In this document: positions 51,543 to 61,244 of the stretch, piece after piece
How the letters are laid out: every line of letters begins with the position of its first letter
Numbering within the stretch: position 1 is the stretch's first letter
Source of the DNA: Liquidambar formosana
Lineage: Eukaryota; Streptophyta; Magnoliopsida; Saxifragales; Altingiaceae
Reading direction: 5' to 3'
Assembly: GCA_039720395.1 (NCBI GenBank)
Contig: CM077828.1
Span: forward strand, 15,183,764-15,247,763
Length of the DNA: 64,000 nucleotides
Notes under the pieces: model-generated
The model's database searches: none
Told to the model about the DNA's origin: nothing
Seen by the model: the letters and a program-made list of their open reading frames with translations, nothing else
Made by a program: the position numbers and the translations under genes

Positions 51543-52378
51543 TGGGATGGAGGAGACAAGTCCTTGCTTGCCACCTCAGAAATAGTATGAACAGCCTCCA
51601 CCTTAGTGTGAGAATTTTGAGTCAACAGCTTAAGTCTAAACTTCTAGCTTTGACACTAGTACCTGTCACACCCCATTTTTGTCAACCTAATTAGAGGTCA
51701 TCATTTCATCTAGGTTTTTATTTATTTTTGAATCTAGATATTTGCATTAGGTTTTTAAGGCATTAAAGATTATACATATGAATTTTGGTGCGATTTGGAG
51801 GAGGTTTCAATAATCAATTAGAGATTTTGTGACTTTAAAGGCATTGGTGTTTTTTAAGTCGTATATTTTCCGTTTGACTTCGAAATGATCTCTAAGTTAT
51901 CAATTAGAGTTCATATTGATACATAGGAGGTATTTATAGGTTCAATTTGATGAATTGATGGTTTAGAATTAATTCGACTCATAATGATTCAAGTTGTATG
52001 GCTTCAAAACCCTTTCTTGGTTTGCTCAAGTCGGCTCATAATTCCCCCTCAATATTCCTTCATTAAACCTTAATTAGTCTTGATTTTATTCCTAAATATG
52101 TTTTAAAAGGTTGGATTTTGATTTGGAAAGCATTTGGCTCAACCCTGTATGCAAACCTTAGCTTTATGACGGTGGAGCATAGCGGCTAGCCGCCTTTATA
52201 AAACCTAACCATGCACCCGTAGTTAAGTGTTTTTGTCCTAAAATGTCTAAAAATGTGTTCCTTTTCAAAGCATGGTCGTTTTAGCTTTTGTTTCGTCAAA
52301 ATCGGACCTAATTTGATACCCGAAAGACTTTTGGAAGGCTGGGGAATCTAACTGAGGTTAGATGACAGAAGCTCCTCG

Positions 52379-52412
52379 GGTAACTGTTCGGGGCTGGACA
52401 GTAACCCGAGGT
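52379..52412. other. Stable hairpin in the 3.3-kb solo LTR
   Basis: CCTCGGGTAACTGT and, about 10 bases on, ACAGTAACCCGAGG form a 14-bp stem with one mismatch. A perfect GCGGCTAGCCGC palindrome lies upstream at 52192-52203. Confidence 0.6.
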
Positions 52413-52727
52413 AATTCGTCATTGCTTAGGATTTCTCTACTTTTTCCCTCTTTTGACGGATTCTTCTACCCTCATAAGTTGTTTCCTTATAAAATTAGGT
52501 AACTTTGAGTTATTTAAGTACCAAGAAAGTCTCTAATAGCCCTAGGATCATTATTTAATAAATTAATCTTAACCATTGGTTTATAAGGTCAGAATACTAT
52601 ATTCAACACATAAGAAGGCCACAAGAGTACTTTACACCAAGAGAGAGAGAGGGAGTTATGAAATTGAGAGTAAAAGAACATCAAAAAGGGGTTCTCTAAC
52701 CCTAAGAAGCAAGAAAAGAAGTCATGA

Positions 52728-52822
52728 TGTAGTCGACTACATCTTTCATGTAGTCTACTACATGGGTCATTTTAGCCTTTTGGAATGTTTAGTCGACTAC
52801 ACATTGCATGTAGTCGACTACA
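52728..52822 (+). promoter_or_regulatory. Phased palindromes GTAGTCGACTAC upstream of the LTR TATA box
   Basis: Four dyad sites have centres at 52734.5, 52755.5, 52794.5 and 52815.5, so intervals of 21, 39 and 21 bp. Three have the AGTCGACT core; the second is AGTCTACT. The TATA box (TATATATA, 52888-52895) follows 66 bp after the last. Confidence 0.7.
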
Positions 52823-55461
52823 TCACTCGGGTTTGGCAAACATTCATGTTTTTAAGTGGTGAAATAACACATATGCCCCCATCCCTTTATATATACCTTC
52901 AAGCCCGACTTTGGGGGCTTTATTTCTGGTTTTTGGCACGGGAGAGAGCTAGAGAGAGAGAGAGAGAACTTGGGGGAGAGAGAATGGGTGTTTGGATGAG
53001 TTTCTTTCCTCAATTTACATGGGGTTTACGCATTTTTGGGTATTCTCCTTCCATTCCAGCTAGGATTCACTCTTGGATGGCATGGGGGAGCTTCATTCTT
53101 GCATTTTGGAGTTAGGTTTCTTGTTTGGGTTCATACATATGTTCTTAAAGCTTGCTCTTGGTGGGTTGAGTTTAGATTTCATGGGATTTGGCATGGATGT
53201 GCATCATCACCAATTCCTTTGCATTTTAGAGGTATTTTCTCACACTTAAAGGTTAGGGTTTGTATTCTTTTGAGGGTTTATCATCTCATTCTTACATTTA
53301 TAGGTTTATTTATGCATATTGTGATATTTGATGGTGATTTGGAGTTGGAACCTTTATTATTTTCATCAACCAAGGCATTTGGGAGCTATGGTTTGGATTG
53401 GGAGCTTGCATGTGCATGCTAGGACTTGGATTTCATACCCACGACACACAAGGTTGCATTTTTCACACATTTGGTTGAGGTAGGTGCAATTTACATAGGT
53501 TTAAACTATTAACATGATAATATGGTATATATTATCATAGTATTTGATATTCTTGGACCTAGAATATGTATATAAATGATTTATGGAATAAATCTTGCGA
53601 TGGAATTTTGGGTATTTGATAACATGAATTGGAAATTATTTTTATTAATGAACTTGGCTTATTTTATACATTCTATGGAATATAGATGTATGGATTTTAT
53701 GGTTAATTTTCATGTTTAATTGAAGTTTTTCGATTATGATTTTAACGCTATAATCATAATAGGAGTTTATTTTATTTATCATAATTTTGGTATAATTATG
53801 AGGTTATTTGATTATTATAATTTTGGTGTAATTATGAGGTTAATTGATGTTTTTCGATTATGATTTTAAGGCTATAATCATAATGGGAGTTTATTTTATT
53901 TATCATAATTTTGGTATAATTATGAGGTTATTTGATTATTATTATGGGTTATATAGCATATTTTGGAGATGATTTTGGTTAAAAATCATTTTATGGTTTA
54001 TCACATTGCATGTTGGGCATAATCATGCATTAAATGGACCTCATGAATACTGGGTAAAAGTATTGCATAAAAGGGGTCATTGGAATTGGACTACTTGCAG
54101 TCAATGGGACTTTGCGGTGTTTTCCTTTCCTTTGGTTCTGAGTACTTTTCGGCTCCAGGTAGGAACCATTGTGTTCTCGAATCAGAGGCTACTTTTCGGT
54201 TCCAGGTAGGAACCCTTGTGTTGTCCTTTTGGAGGTTGGGTTTAAATCCTCCGTTTCCACACGAAAACTCCTGCGGGAGTGGTCGGTAATTGATGGAATT
54301 AATGTAAACTGGACATGAGTCACATGCATTGGGCATTACGCATCATTGTTTTAAGTTATGGTTTGTAGCTTATTATAGATTTGTACTATACTTGGTTAAT
54401 ATATACTGTTTTAAATGATATAATTGGTTTTATTTATATCATTGCTCTAGTTTACTATGTTAAATTGTATCTACTGAGTTGTCAAACTCACACCTATTAT
54501 TTTAAATGTTTTCAATATTACAGGATATAAAGTTTATGCGGAGGCACGCTTACTTAGGATTTATTAATGTATTTTCATGGGACAAATGGATGTATTTCAT
54601 TAATTTTTATTTAGGCTAATGGCCAATGTAATTGTAAATTCAATCAGGTTTGTAATTTTAATTATTTAATGTTATGTATACGTGAAATGCGATGCATAGG
54701 ATGATACCACACTTATGGATGATATGGAAATTTTTATGGAATGGATTTTATTACAGGTTTTTTTTTTATTTTTATGATGGCATGTCCTATTTATGGATGG
54801 GTCACGTCCGAAAAGGAAAAAAGTTTTAAAATGGTTGAGATTTTGACACGTGTCATCCACGTTTTATCAAAGGATTTATTAAAATAAAACTTGTTTTATT
54901 ACTATTGATCACGACTTAATTAATTTGGGTCATGACAACCCTCAATCCCTCGTCGTCCGCCGTTTGCCGACACTTGTCCCCACCTCACCCTCACGGCCTC
55001 CCGACTTCAGTACCTCACTCTTACGGAGTCACAGTTGTGGTCGCACCGACCTTTTTCACCGCCGCCACGCGCGCTCGCGTGTTCCCTTAGTTCACCTGTA
55101 TTTACCTGCTTTTCTGCTTTCTGATGGTGCTAATCCATTTAGGATTAGCGTGCAAATGAGAGTCGCCACCTAGAAGGGTCCAGGACCAATTTTATTGACC
55201 AGAGATGGATTCGTAGCTAGGGTACATGTTGGGAAGGTGTTAGGCACCCAACAATGCCCGGTAATAAACCGGCCCTCATTCTTGTATTCATTGACCATAT
55301 TTAATATTTTAATAAAATCCGGATCACCTGTTAATCATACAATAAATAAATGGCACACACGAATGATGGATTAATGGCATAGAATAAATAAATAAAGCAT
55401 AAATATTTAATTAAAAAATATGGAAGCCTTAACAAAATGAAAATAAGAGAAAACGCACTGT

Positions 55462-55551
55462 CGCGAGTACTCGCGGTCTCACCATGCGTACGCACATACC
55501 ATGCATATGCATAATAAAATTATGCGTACGCATGATATTTCGCGAGTACTC
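55462..55551. repeat. Phased palindrome cluster A (LTR, downstream of TATA)
   Basis: Sites: CGCGAGTACTCGCG (55462-55475), TGCGTACGCA (55485-55494), ATGCATATGCAT (55501-55512), ATGCGTACGCAT (55522-55533) and a decayed GAGTACTC site. Centres are 21, 17, 21 and 20 bp apart. Three different dyad sequences share the TA centre. Confidence 0.85.
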
Positions 55552-55946
55552 ATGGTTTCACCAAATCATCTTCTCTGCGGATTTGGACCTCCCGAAGAAC
55601 ATTATTGGCCAAAAATGGACAGTGTATACAATAAATCAACTTCTAAACATCCTACATAATTATATAAATAAATAAATACTGCGTACCTCTTAGAAATAAA
55701 GCAAATTGAAATTAAATCCTTCCCTCAGGTCCACCGTCAACTCGGCAGCGTCTCCCCTGTTGCGCAAAACAAGCTTTTCCCAGTCTCACCGGTCTAACTC
55801 TCTGTTATATTTTCTCACCCTCAGAATAACTAGCAGTTACTCAAAATGCTGCCCCTCATTATTTCTCTATCTATTTCCTCCCGTCTGTCCGTCCGTCCCC
55901 TCTCTGCCTTCTCCGTCCCTCCCCCCTGAGCTCCTAGGAGCTCCTG

Positions 55947-55956
55947 CTATTTATAG
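55947..55956 (-). promoter_or_regulatory. TATA box of the 3' LTR
   Basis: Minus-strand CTATAAATAG. It supports the minus orientation of the LTR and places transcription start near 55920. Confidence 0.6.
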
Positions 55957-56130
55957 GAAAAATCACCCGGGTGAGGTCGTCATGCATGACCTCAAACTCC
56001 ATCCTCTTTGACCCCCCCACGCTCCCTTTGTTCAATGGTCGGGCCAACTCAAGCATGAATGATTTCCCCGATAACACTTTCGGTCGAAGTGGAAGGCAGG
56101 CTATCATTCAGATGAGGAAAATAGAATCTC

Positions 56131-56203
56131 ATGCGTACGCATGGATATTCATGCGTACGCATGAAACTACCATGCATATGCATATTATAAATATGCATAC
56201 GCA
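56131..56203. repeat. Phased palindrome cluster B (LTR, upstream of TATA)
   Basis: Four sites: two perfect ATGCGTACGCAT, one perfect ATGCATATGCAT, one ATGCATACGCA. Centres 56136.5, 56156.5, 56177.5, 56198.5. In LTR orientation the cluster lies 175-247 bp upstream of the TATA box at 55947-55956. Confidence 0.85.
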
Positions 56204-56350
56204 CCACATTCCTCGGCTGTCTAATTTAATCGTTTGAATCCCCATTTGCTTGCTTTGCGCGTAGAAAGAGACCCGAGTAGACGGCAAACATTGTGGACCT
56301 CATCATCGGGAAATCATCATCAAATGTAGGGACAAAATGGGGTGTCTACA

Positions 56351-56364
56351 GTTGCCCCTCTTTC
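56351..56364 (-). promoter_or_regulatory. Polypurine tract
   Basis: Minus-strand GAAAGAGGGGCAAC abuts the LTR start TGTAGACACC. This is the expected plus-strand primer site and fixes the inner edge of the 3' LTR. Confidence 0.8.
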
Positions 56365-56434
56365 GAATTCTCGCCACTTCGTGGGGAGGATTCGAAAGAA
56401 AATCTCTAGACGAACATTTTGTCCACATGCAAAT

Positions 56435-56683
56435 CACACGCACTCATGCAATGTGTCGGGTCGTGCTAGACGCATCCAACTGCCTACGTACTCAGTAGAG
56501 ATCAGACCCTTACGTAGTTCGAAATGATCAAAGTGGGATTTCCGCAGAAAATCCCCAGAGTGTGACAAATACCTCGTCCTTATGTATGCAATCAAGCAAT
56601 GCATTGGGTCGTGCCAGACGCATCCAGCTGCCTACGTACTCCGCAGAGATCAGACCTCACGTAGTTCGTGTAATCAAAGTCAA
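56435..56683. repeat. Two-copy repeat next to the polypurine tract, with CTACGT inverted ends
   Basis: GTGTCGGGTCGTGCTAGACG and the following CTGCCTACGTACT...AGATCAGACC...ACGTAGTTCG recur about 150 bp later. In each copy CTACGT and ACGTAG can pair across a 20-base loop. A third, diverged copy (GGGCTGCCTACGTATTCCC ... GTCCTCGTAGTTC) lies at about 62035-62136, beyond the antisense genes. Confidence 0.75.
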
Positions 56684-56942
56684 ATCAATCCTAGGGAAGA
56701 TTTCTTCAACAAATTCTAAGACATGCTAGAACCCCGCAGCAATTCTAGTTAAAAACATTCCATCAAGGTTTGACTGGTCCCGCAGCATCCCAGTCAACCA
56801 ATTATAAGCCTGCCCAATCAAGGCAAAGCGAGACTCCCGCAGCAAGTCTCAGGCATCAATGTCGGAATTCCGCAGCAATTCCTTCCAAAAATCAGGGTCG
56901 GGCCCACCCAAGGCAAATCAAGTTTTCCGCAGACAAACTTGA
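56535..56942. other. Six hairpins with a constant CCGCAG loop and different stems
   Basis: Stems: GGGATTT/AAATCCC (56535-56555), CTAGAA/TTCTAG (56726-56748), TTGACTGG/CCAGTCAA (56770-56797), GAGACT/AGTCTC (56830-56850), GGAATT/AATTCC (56864-56882), TCAAGTTT/AAACTTGA (56918-56942). All are perfect. Loops of 7-12 bases all contain CCGCAG (CTGCGG in the element-sense strand). It lies between the antisense PMD gene and the polypurine tract. Confidence 0.9.
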
Positions 56943-56969
56943 GCCAAAATTTTCAATCTCGGTCAAACC

Positions 56970-57163
56970 ATGCGTATGCATATTCTCAATATGCGTACGC
57001 GCAGCATACCATGCGTACGCATGCTATGGGGAATCAGCATCCCAAAAGTTGCGCTCCTTTTTCAAGTTTCAAAACTACCATGCGTACGCATGGTCAAACC
57101 TGGTCAAATCATGCGTACGCATTTTAAAATATGCGTACGCCTGGAATCTCCATGCGTACGCAT
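56970..57163. repeat. Phased palindrome cluster C (upstream of PMD gene)
   Basis: Core starts at 56972 (GCGTATGC variant), 56993, 57013, 57082, 57113, 57133 and 57154. Intervals are 21, 20, 69, 31, 20, 21. Four copies are perfect 12-mers. The cluster ends 45 bp before the PMD TATA box. Open frames full of MRTH or HAYAW here are only this repeat translated. Confidence 0.9.
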
Positions 57164-57207
57164 GGTTTTAATCCCCTCAACATTCACACGCCTTTCGAGG
57201 CGGTACT

Positions 57208-57213
57208 TATAAA
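57208..57213 (+). promoter_or_regulatory. TATA box of the antisense PMD gene
   Basis: TTATAAAGG about 120 bp before the inferred start codon at 57331; the region between is CT-rich like a plant leader. Its position just downstream of palindrome cluster C supports a dedicated promoter. Confidence 0.55.
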
Positions 57214-57330
57214 GGGTTTGAAACCCTTTCTCCTTCTCATTCTTTTCAGCCGTCTTTTCTCATTCCCATTCTTTACAACTCCTCCTTCTTCCAAAACTCT
57301 TCTCTTTCTTTCATCCACTATGCTCTTCTC

Positions 57331-59901
57331 ATGGCTCCCAAGAGACAACGACAGCATGGGTCCTCTCACTCCCAAGGGGATGATTCTGTCAACAAAAGGT
57401 GGCTGCCTACCATCCATTCTGGCGAGGTCATCACTCCTACTTTCCGTCCAGCGGAGCACTTGTCCCGGCGTTGTCGGGTGGGCGAGGTATGCTCTCTTTG
57501 TACCTGTTTTCTTTCATAAAGCTTTTGTCAATATATGGATCTGAAATAATGCATGAGATATCTGTGGAATCTGGATTGGAAGCATTACCAAAACCATTAT
57601 TTTATCCTTTAATCTGTAAATGAACCTTAAAAATCAAATCTTTTGATTGTTTGGTTGTGCAAAGTCCACTGTGCATCCACTCTATTCAAAACCGAGCGTA
57701 TATTTTGATGAAACCAGGAGAATAATCTTTGACCCTATCTGACATAAGCACGTAGGAAGAAAAAACTCATTTTTGAACCCAAGATTGGCATAAAAATCGA
57801 ACCTTTCATTTACAGACACGATAAATGAATAAATAAAAAACTCTGCACCGAACCAGGCGTACGCATGGTCACATGGAGCGTACGCATAAATTAATATGCG
57901 TACGCATGAAGACTCATGCGTACGCACAGTCTTATCATGCGTACGCATATTAAATTATGCGTACGCATGACTCGGGTGGTGCCAACTTATTCTCCTGTTT
58001 TCCTTCTTTTGGCACTTTTGAAGCATCACCTATTGTTACTTATCACATACCTGTGCTGTCATTTACCTGTTTGGCTCTTGGCAGGCGCGTCGCGATCTCT
58101 CCACTCGGGGAAATGCTTCCACTACCTGGGCTTGGTGGAAGCGGTTGAATGACAACACCAAGGGGTACGTCATTCAGGCCGGCTTTGGATCAGTCGTGGA
58201 TCTCCTGACACATGACGGGAGCAAATCCCTTTGCTACTGCATCGGTGAGAGATGGTGGGACTCTGCCCACACCATGCATATCGTTGGTAGAGAGCTAACC
58301 ATCACTCCTTACGAGATCTTCAGATTGACCGGGCTGAGGGTGGTGGGCTCCTCTATTCCATCCTCATATCCTTCCGGGGAGGAGGTCGCACAGTTTCATC
58401 GTCGGGTGATAGGGACGAGCTTTACATCGGGCCACTGTCATTACACTGATGTGGCAGAGGCCTTTCAGTATGGACCCCAGGGGACTACCCGGGAGCAACA
58501 GATCATGGCGCGGAGTTTCATCCTGTACTTGATTGGTGCTTTTCTATTCCCAAACTCTGCCCAATCTATGACCACTGTCTGGCTAGTAGCTTTGGAGGAT
58601 TTGGAGACTTGCAGTCAATTTGCTTGGGGTCAGGCAGTCCTGTCTTATCTGTATACCTCCATGGATTCGTTGAGTAGGGACCAGATTTCTTCCATCACGG
58701 GATGTTGGCGATTATGGGCGGTAAGCTTTCTTCCATTGCTTTGTTTATTACTTGCTTCCATATTATATTCTGATGCCCGTCATCATTTTTTTTTTTTTTT
58801 TTTAACACAGCTTTGGGCCCGCCGCTACATCGACTTCACCGGGGATGATGGTCGTCCTATATCGGGGTATGACCGTATACGCGAATTCTTAGACACTGCG
58901 CCCTTGAACAAGGTATAATCCTTTAGAATTCTCTAACCAAGTACCTTGATTTCCTTGCAATTTTCTGACTTTTCTTCTTACAGATTCGACCCCGCCCATG
59001 AACCGGTGTCCCCTTCACTGGCGACCAGGCCATGCATGATGCAGCATTGAGGGCTTCACTGACCTGCTCTATTCTCGATTCTCCTATTTCCCGAGCTGTT
59101 TACTTGCCGGAGAGGGTCATGTGGCAGCTTTCTGATGAGGTCCTTGCATGGCAGCGGGTGCCTATGCTTCCTCCTTCCTTCATGATCTACCCATACAATA
59201 TCAGTGAGGAGGACTTGGGCGTCTGGCAGGCAGGTATACCTTGTGATGCTCGTCTCCTTCCCGACGGAGATTATGACATGTTTGCAGCTGAGTTTCTCAT
59301 GCCCCGGCTCATTGGGCCCCAAGTATATATTCCTTTTCATTTCATTATCTCAATTTACTGTACAACCTGAACTCTTGCTGATTGCATTTCTTCCTAGGTT
59401 GCTCCTCCTGCTGATGAGGGTGAGGATGAAGGGATTAATCCGGTGTTGCCTGGCTGGCGTGTGACTGAATGGTCGCCCGCTGAATATTTTATTGAGAATG
59501 AAATCCCACGCTGGGACAACGTTCTGGGCTATCCCATGGCTCTTGGCACTCGCAGAGTGCGTACCTGCTCTTCTTCTTTTTTTTCCTTCCTGCATTGTGA
59601 ATTTGTTTGCAAAATATGTGCACATGTATGTATGACTATTCGCATTCTCCCCCCATTGCAGCTCAACATGGCTGAGTCCGCAGACATGATCCAGCTAATA
59701 GGAAGCCTGAAGGCTATGGTGACGGATTATTCTATGAGATTGCATGGAGGTCCAATGGCACCTGGTGGTCCACCTGGAGGTCCACCTGGAGGTGGTGGTG
59801 ATGAGGCTTCGAGCGCTCAGCAGGGTGGGAGCTCATCTCATACCCCTAGTGTTAGGAGCAGGAGTACTCGAGGGCGGGGACGCCGTGGAGGGCCCTTTTA
59901 G
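57331..59901 (+). pseudogene. Plant mobile domain (PMD) gene carried antisense in the retroelement
   Basis: Exons: 57331-57486, 58085-58720, 58811-58912, 58984-59322, 59398-59556, 59662-59901, all GT-AG and phase 0, giving about 543 codons. PMD features: ERWWDSAHTMHI, LTITPYEIFRLTGL, ARSFILYLIGAFLFP, FAWGQAVLSYLY and GCWRLWA in exon 2. PMD proteins (the MAIN/MAIL group in Arabidopsis) act in the nucleus in silencing and genome stability; other PMD copies travel in transposons. The C-terminus has PGGPPGG repeats and an RG-rich RSRSTRGRGRRGG end. An in-frame TGA at 58999-59001, where a Trp codon is likely, probably inactivates this copy; the rest is open. A splice variant avoiding the stop was not found. 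Palindrome cluster D is inside intron 1. Confidence 0.78.
57857..57968. repeat. Phased palindrome cluster D (PMD intron 1)
   Basis: Six GCGTACGC cores start at 57857, 57878, 57898, 57918, 57939 and 57959: intervals 21, 20, 20, 21, 20. The bases between cores are unrelated. The cluster ends about 115 bp before exon 2. Confidence 0.92.
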
Positions 59902-60497
59902 CTTTGCTTTCTTAAAACAATTTATTATTTGGGGTGTAACTTAAACAATTTCTTTTTCTTTTGTTTATTTCTTATCTTACACATTTGATCTGCACATGGG
60001 TGCACCTATCCTCCCTTTTAACTGAATTAGGCACATGGGTGCCTCGTACTTTCTATCCATATGATTGATGTTCTTGCCTTTTGTTTGCATCTTTCGGTGG
60101 TGATATCTCCCTTTTGTCTTTCCCTTTTTACTTTATTTATTGTACCCGCATCATTAAATGAGAAATATGCTCAACAAAGCCATCAGATGAATGATAATGA
60201 GTAGACTGAGGACCAAACATACCAAAGCAGGAAACGAGTAAAAAAAATGGATTTGGCCTTGGGGTGCGTACGCATAATCAAAATATGCGTACGCATGAAT
60301 AGGGGTGCGTACGCATGAAGAATGGTGCGTACGCATATTACAAATATGCGTACGCATGAGAAACCGTGCGTACGCATGGGAAATGTCAACCTCATTTTTT
60401 GGTGCTTTGACTAACACAGCCCGCCTTTTCATCATGAAAAACGACTTCTGGTGCATGGAGCATTTCCCTATTTCAGCTAGCATCGTCATTCTTCCTT
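59902..60497. other. Spacer between the two antisense genes
   Basis: Probably the PMD 3'-UTR (CT/TG-rich sequence, 59902-60170) followed by the promoter of the second gene with palindrome cluster E. No coding potential beyond repeat-derived frames. Confidence 0.5.
60265..60378. repeat. Phased palindrome cluster E (upstream of DUF7745-like gene)
   Basis: Six GCGTACGC cores start at 60266, 60287, 60307, 60327, 60348 and 60368: intervals 21, 20, 20, 21, 20, exactly as in cluster D. It lies 120-233 bp upstream of the TATA box at 60498-60507. Confidence 0.92.
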
Positions 60498-60507
60498 CTA
60501 TAAATAG
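60498..60507 (+). promoter_or_regulatory. TATA box of the DUF7745-like gene
   Basis: CTATAAATAG, identical to the LTR TATA box at 55947-55956 but on the opposite strand. Confidence 0.6.
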
Positions 60508-60547
60508 GTGATCCTTCCCATTTACTCTCCCATCCTTTCAAAATATC

Positions 60548-61212
60548 ATGGCAGTCTCCTTCTCTCTCCTGAATATCAAAAGGTGGCTTCTGTCTGTCCA
60601 CCGGTAAACAGCCCATCTACTTGAGTCAACTCATCTTTCTTCTTTAATCCACTACTGCCAAGTGAGGATCAATGAAGGTTTCCTCTCAACAGCTATGAAA
60701 TATTGGGACCCTCTTCGTCATGTGTTCCGTTTTAACAACATAGAGATTTGCCCTACCATAGAGGAATTTAGTGCAATTCTTAATTACCCCGTTTCCCATG
60801 ATCCCTTGTTTCCTTCTCAAGCCATGCTCTATTCTCCTGACCTTGCCTTGGCTCTAAACATTTCTGTAGAGCAAGCCAGATCATGGTGCATTAATTCTAC
60901 CATAAATCTCGAGCCTCTTGTGCAGCACTTTCTACCGCTCTTCCTTTACCAGACAATTATGCATTCCGGGCTCTTTGCCAATGCTTATTAGCGGGGTATC
61001 TTCTCATCAGTGACCTCCACTCAGTTGACTTGGCTCTCCTTCATGTGGTACAACACATTTCTTCCCATAATCCATGCATGATGATTCTTGCAGAAACCCT
61101 CAATGGCCTTGACGATGCAGTGCGAAAAGGGACTTCTTTACTGCGTGGCAGCCCTCTTCTATTACAGGTAATCAGTTATTCCCATACCATTAATCTGTCA
61201 AATCAACACAAA

Positions 61213-61244
<32 letters not shown>

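Larger units (their letters stand above)
51664..55009 (+). mobile_element. Solo LTR (Tat-like), 3.3 kb, TSD GTACC
   Basis: Starts TGTCACACCCCATTTTTG, the same start as the 42072-44881 LTR, and ends CCCGACTTCA. GTACC flanks both ends (51659-51663, 55010-55014). It is non-coding; the plus-strand ORFs at 52576-53115 and 53036-53422 cross its promoter and have no domain. An alternative right end at 54937 (TGACA) has no matching flank. Confidence 0.75.
38756..55035 (-). mobile_element. LINE (L1-like), broken up by several later insertions
   Basis: Read on the minus strand after removing the insertions, the segments join in the order endonuclease, reverse transcriptase, zinc-binding region, RNase H, A/T-rich tail. 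The insertions are the Tat-like element from 55036, solo LTRs at 51664-55009 and 47675-48894, the hAT at 40458-47460 and a CACTA MITE at 39233-39643. Without them the ORF2 part is about 4 kb, normal for plant L1. Only a short piece remains upstream of ORF2; the 5' end may lie beyond the Tat-like element. Many frameshifts and stops make it dead. Confidence 0.8.
55036..56350 (-). mobile_element. 3' LTR of the Tat-like element
   Basis: On the minus strand it begins TGTAGACACCCCATTTTG at 56350, directly after the polypurine tract. Landmarks: TATA box at 55947-55956, GGTGGCGACTC near 55160, palindrome clusters at 55462-55551 and 56131-56203. The 55036 edge is approximate. Confidence 0.7.

Noticed and set aside
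52576..53422. 179- and 128-codon plus-strand frames
   Set aside because: They lie across the promoter and leader of the 51664-55009 solo LTR, overlap each other in different frames and have no recognisable domain.
51664..54937. Right end of the 3.3-kb solo LTR at 54937 (TGTCA/TGACA inverted ends)
   Set aside because: The flanking five bases do not match (GTACC versus ACCCT), whereas an end at 55009 gives matching GTACC on both sides.
56770..57212. Open frames rich in MRTH, HAYAW or CVRM
   Set aside because: These are the ATGCGTACGCAT palindromes translated in different frames. The same peptides appear on both strands because the repeat is symmetric.
55462..60378. CRISPR-like array (short repeats, roughly regular spacing)
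   Set aside because: The repeats are 8-12-bp palindromes with 8-13-bp spacers in a plant genome next to a retroelement; no cas genes. The geometry fits protein-binding sites, not CRISPR.
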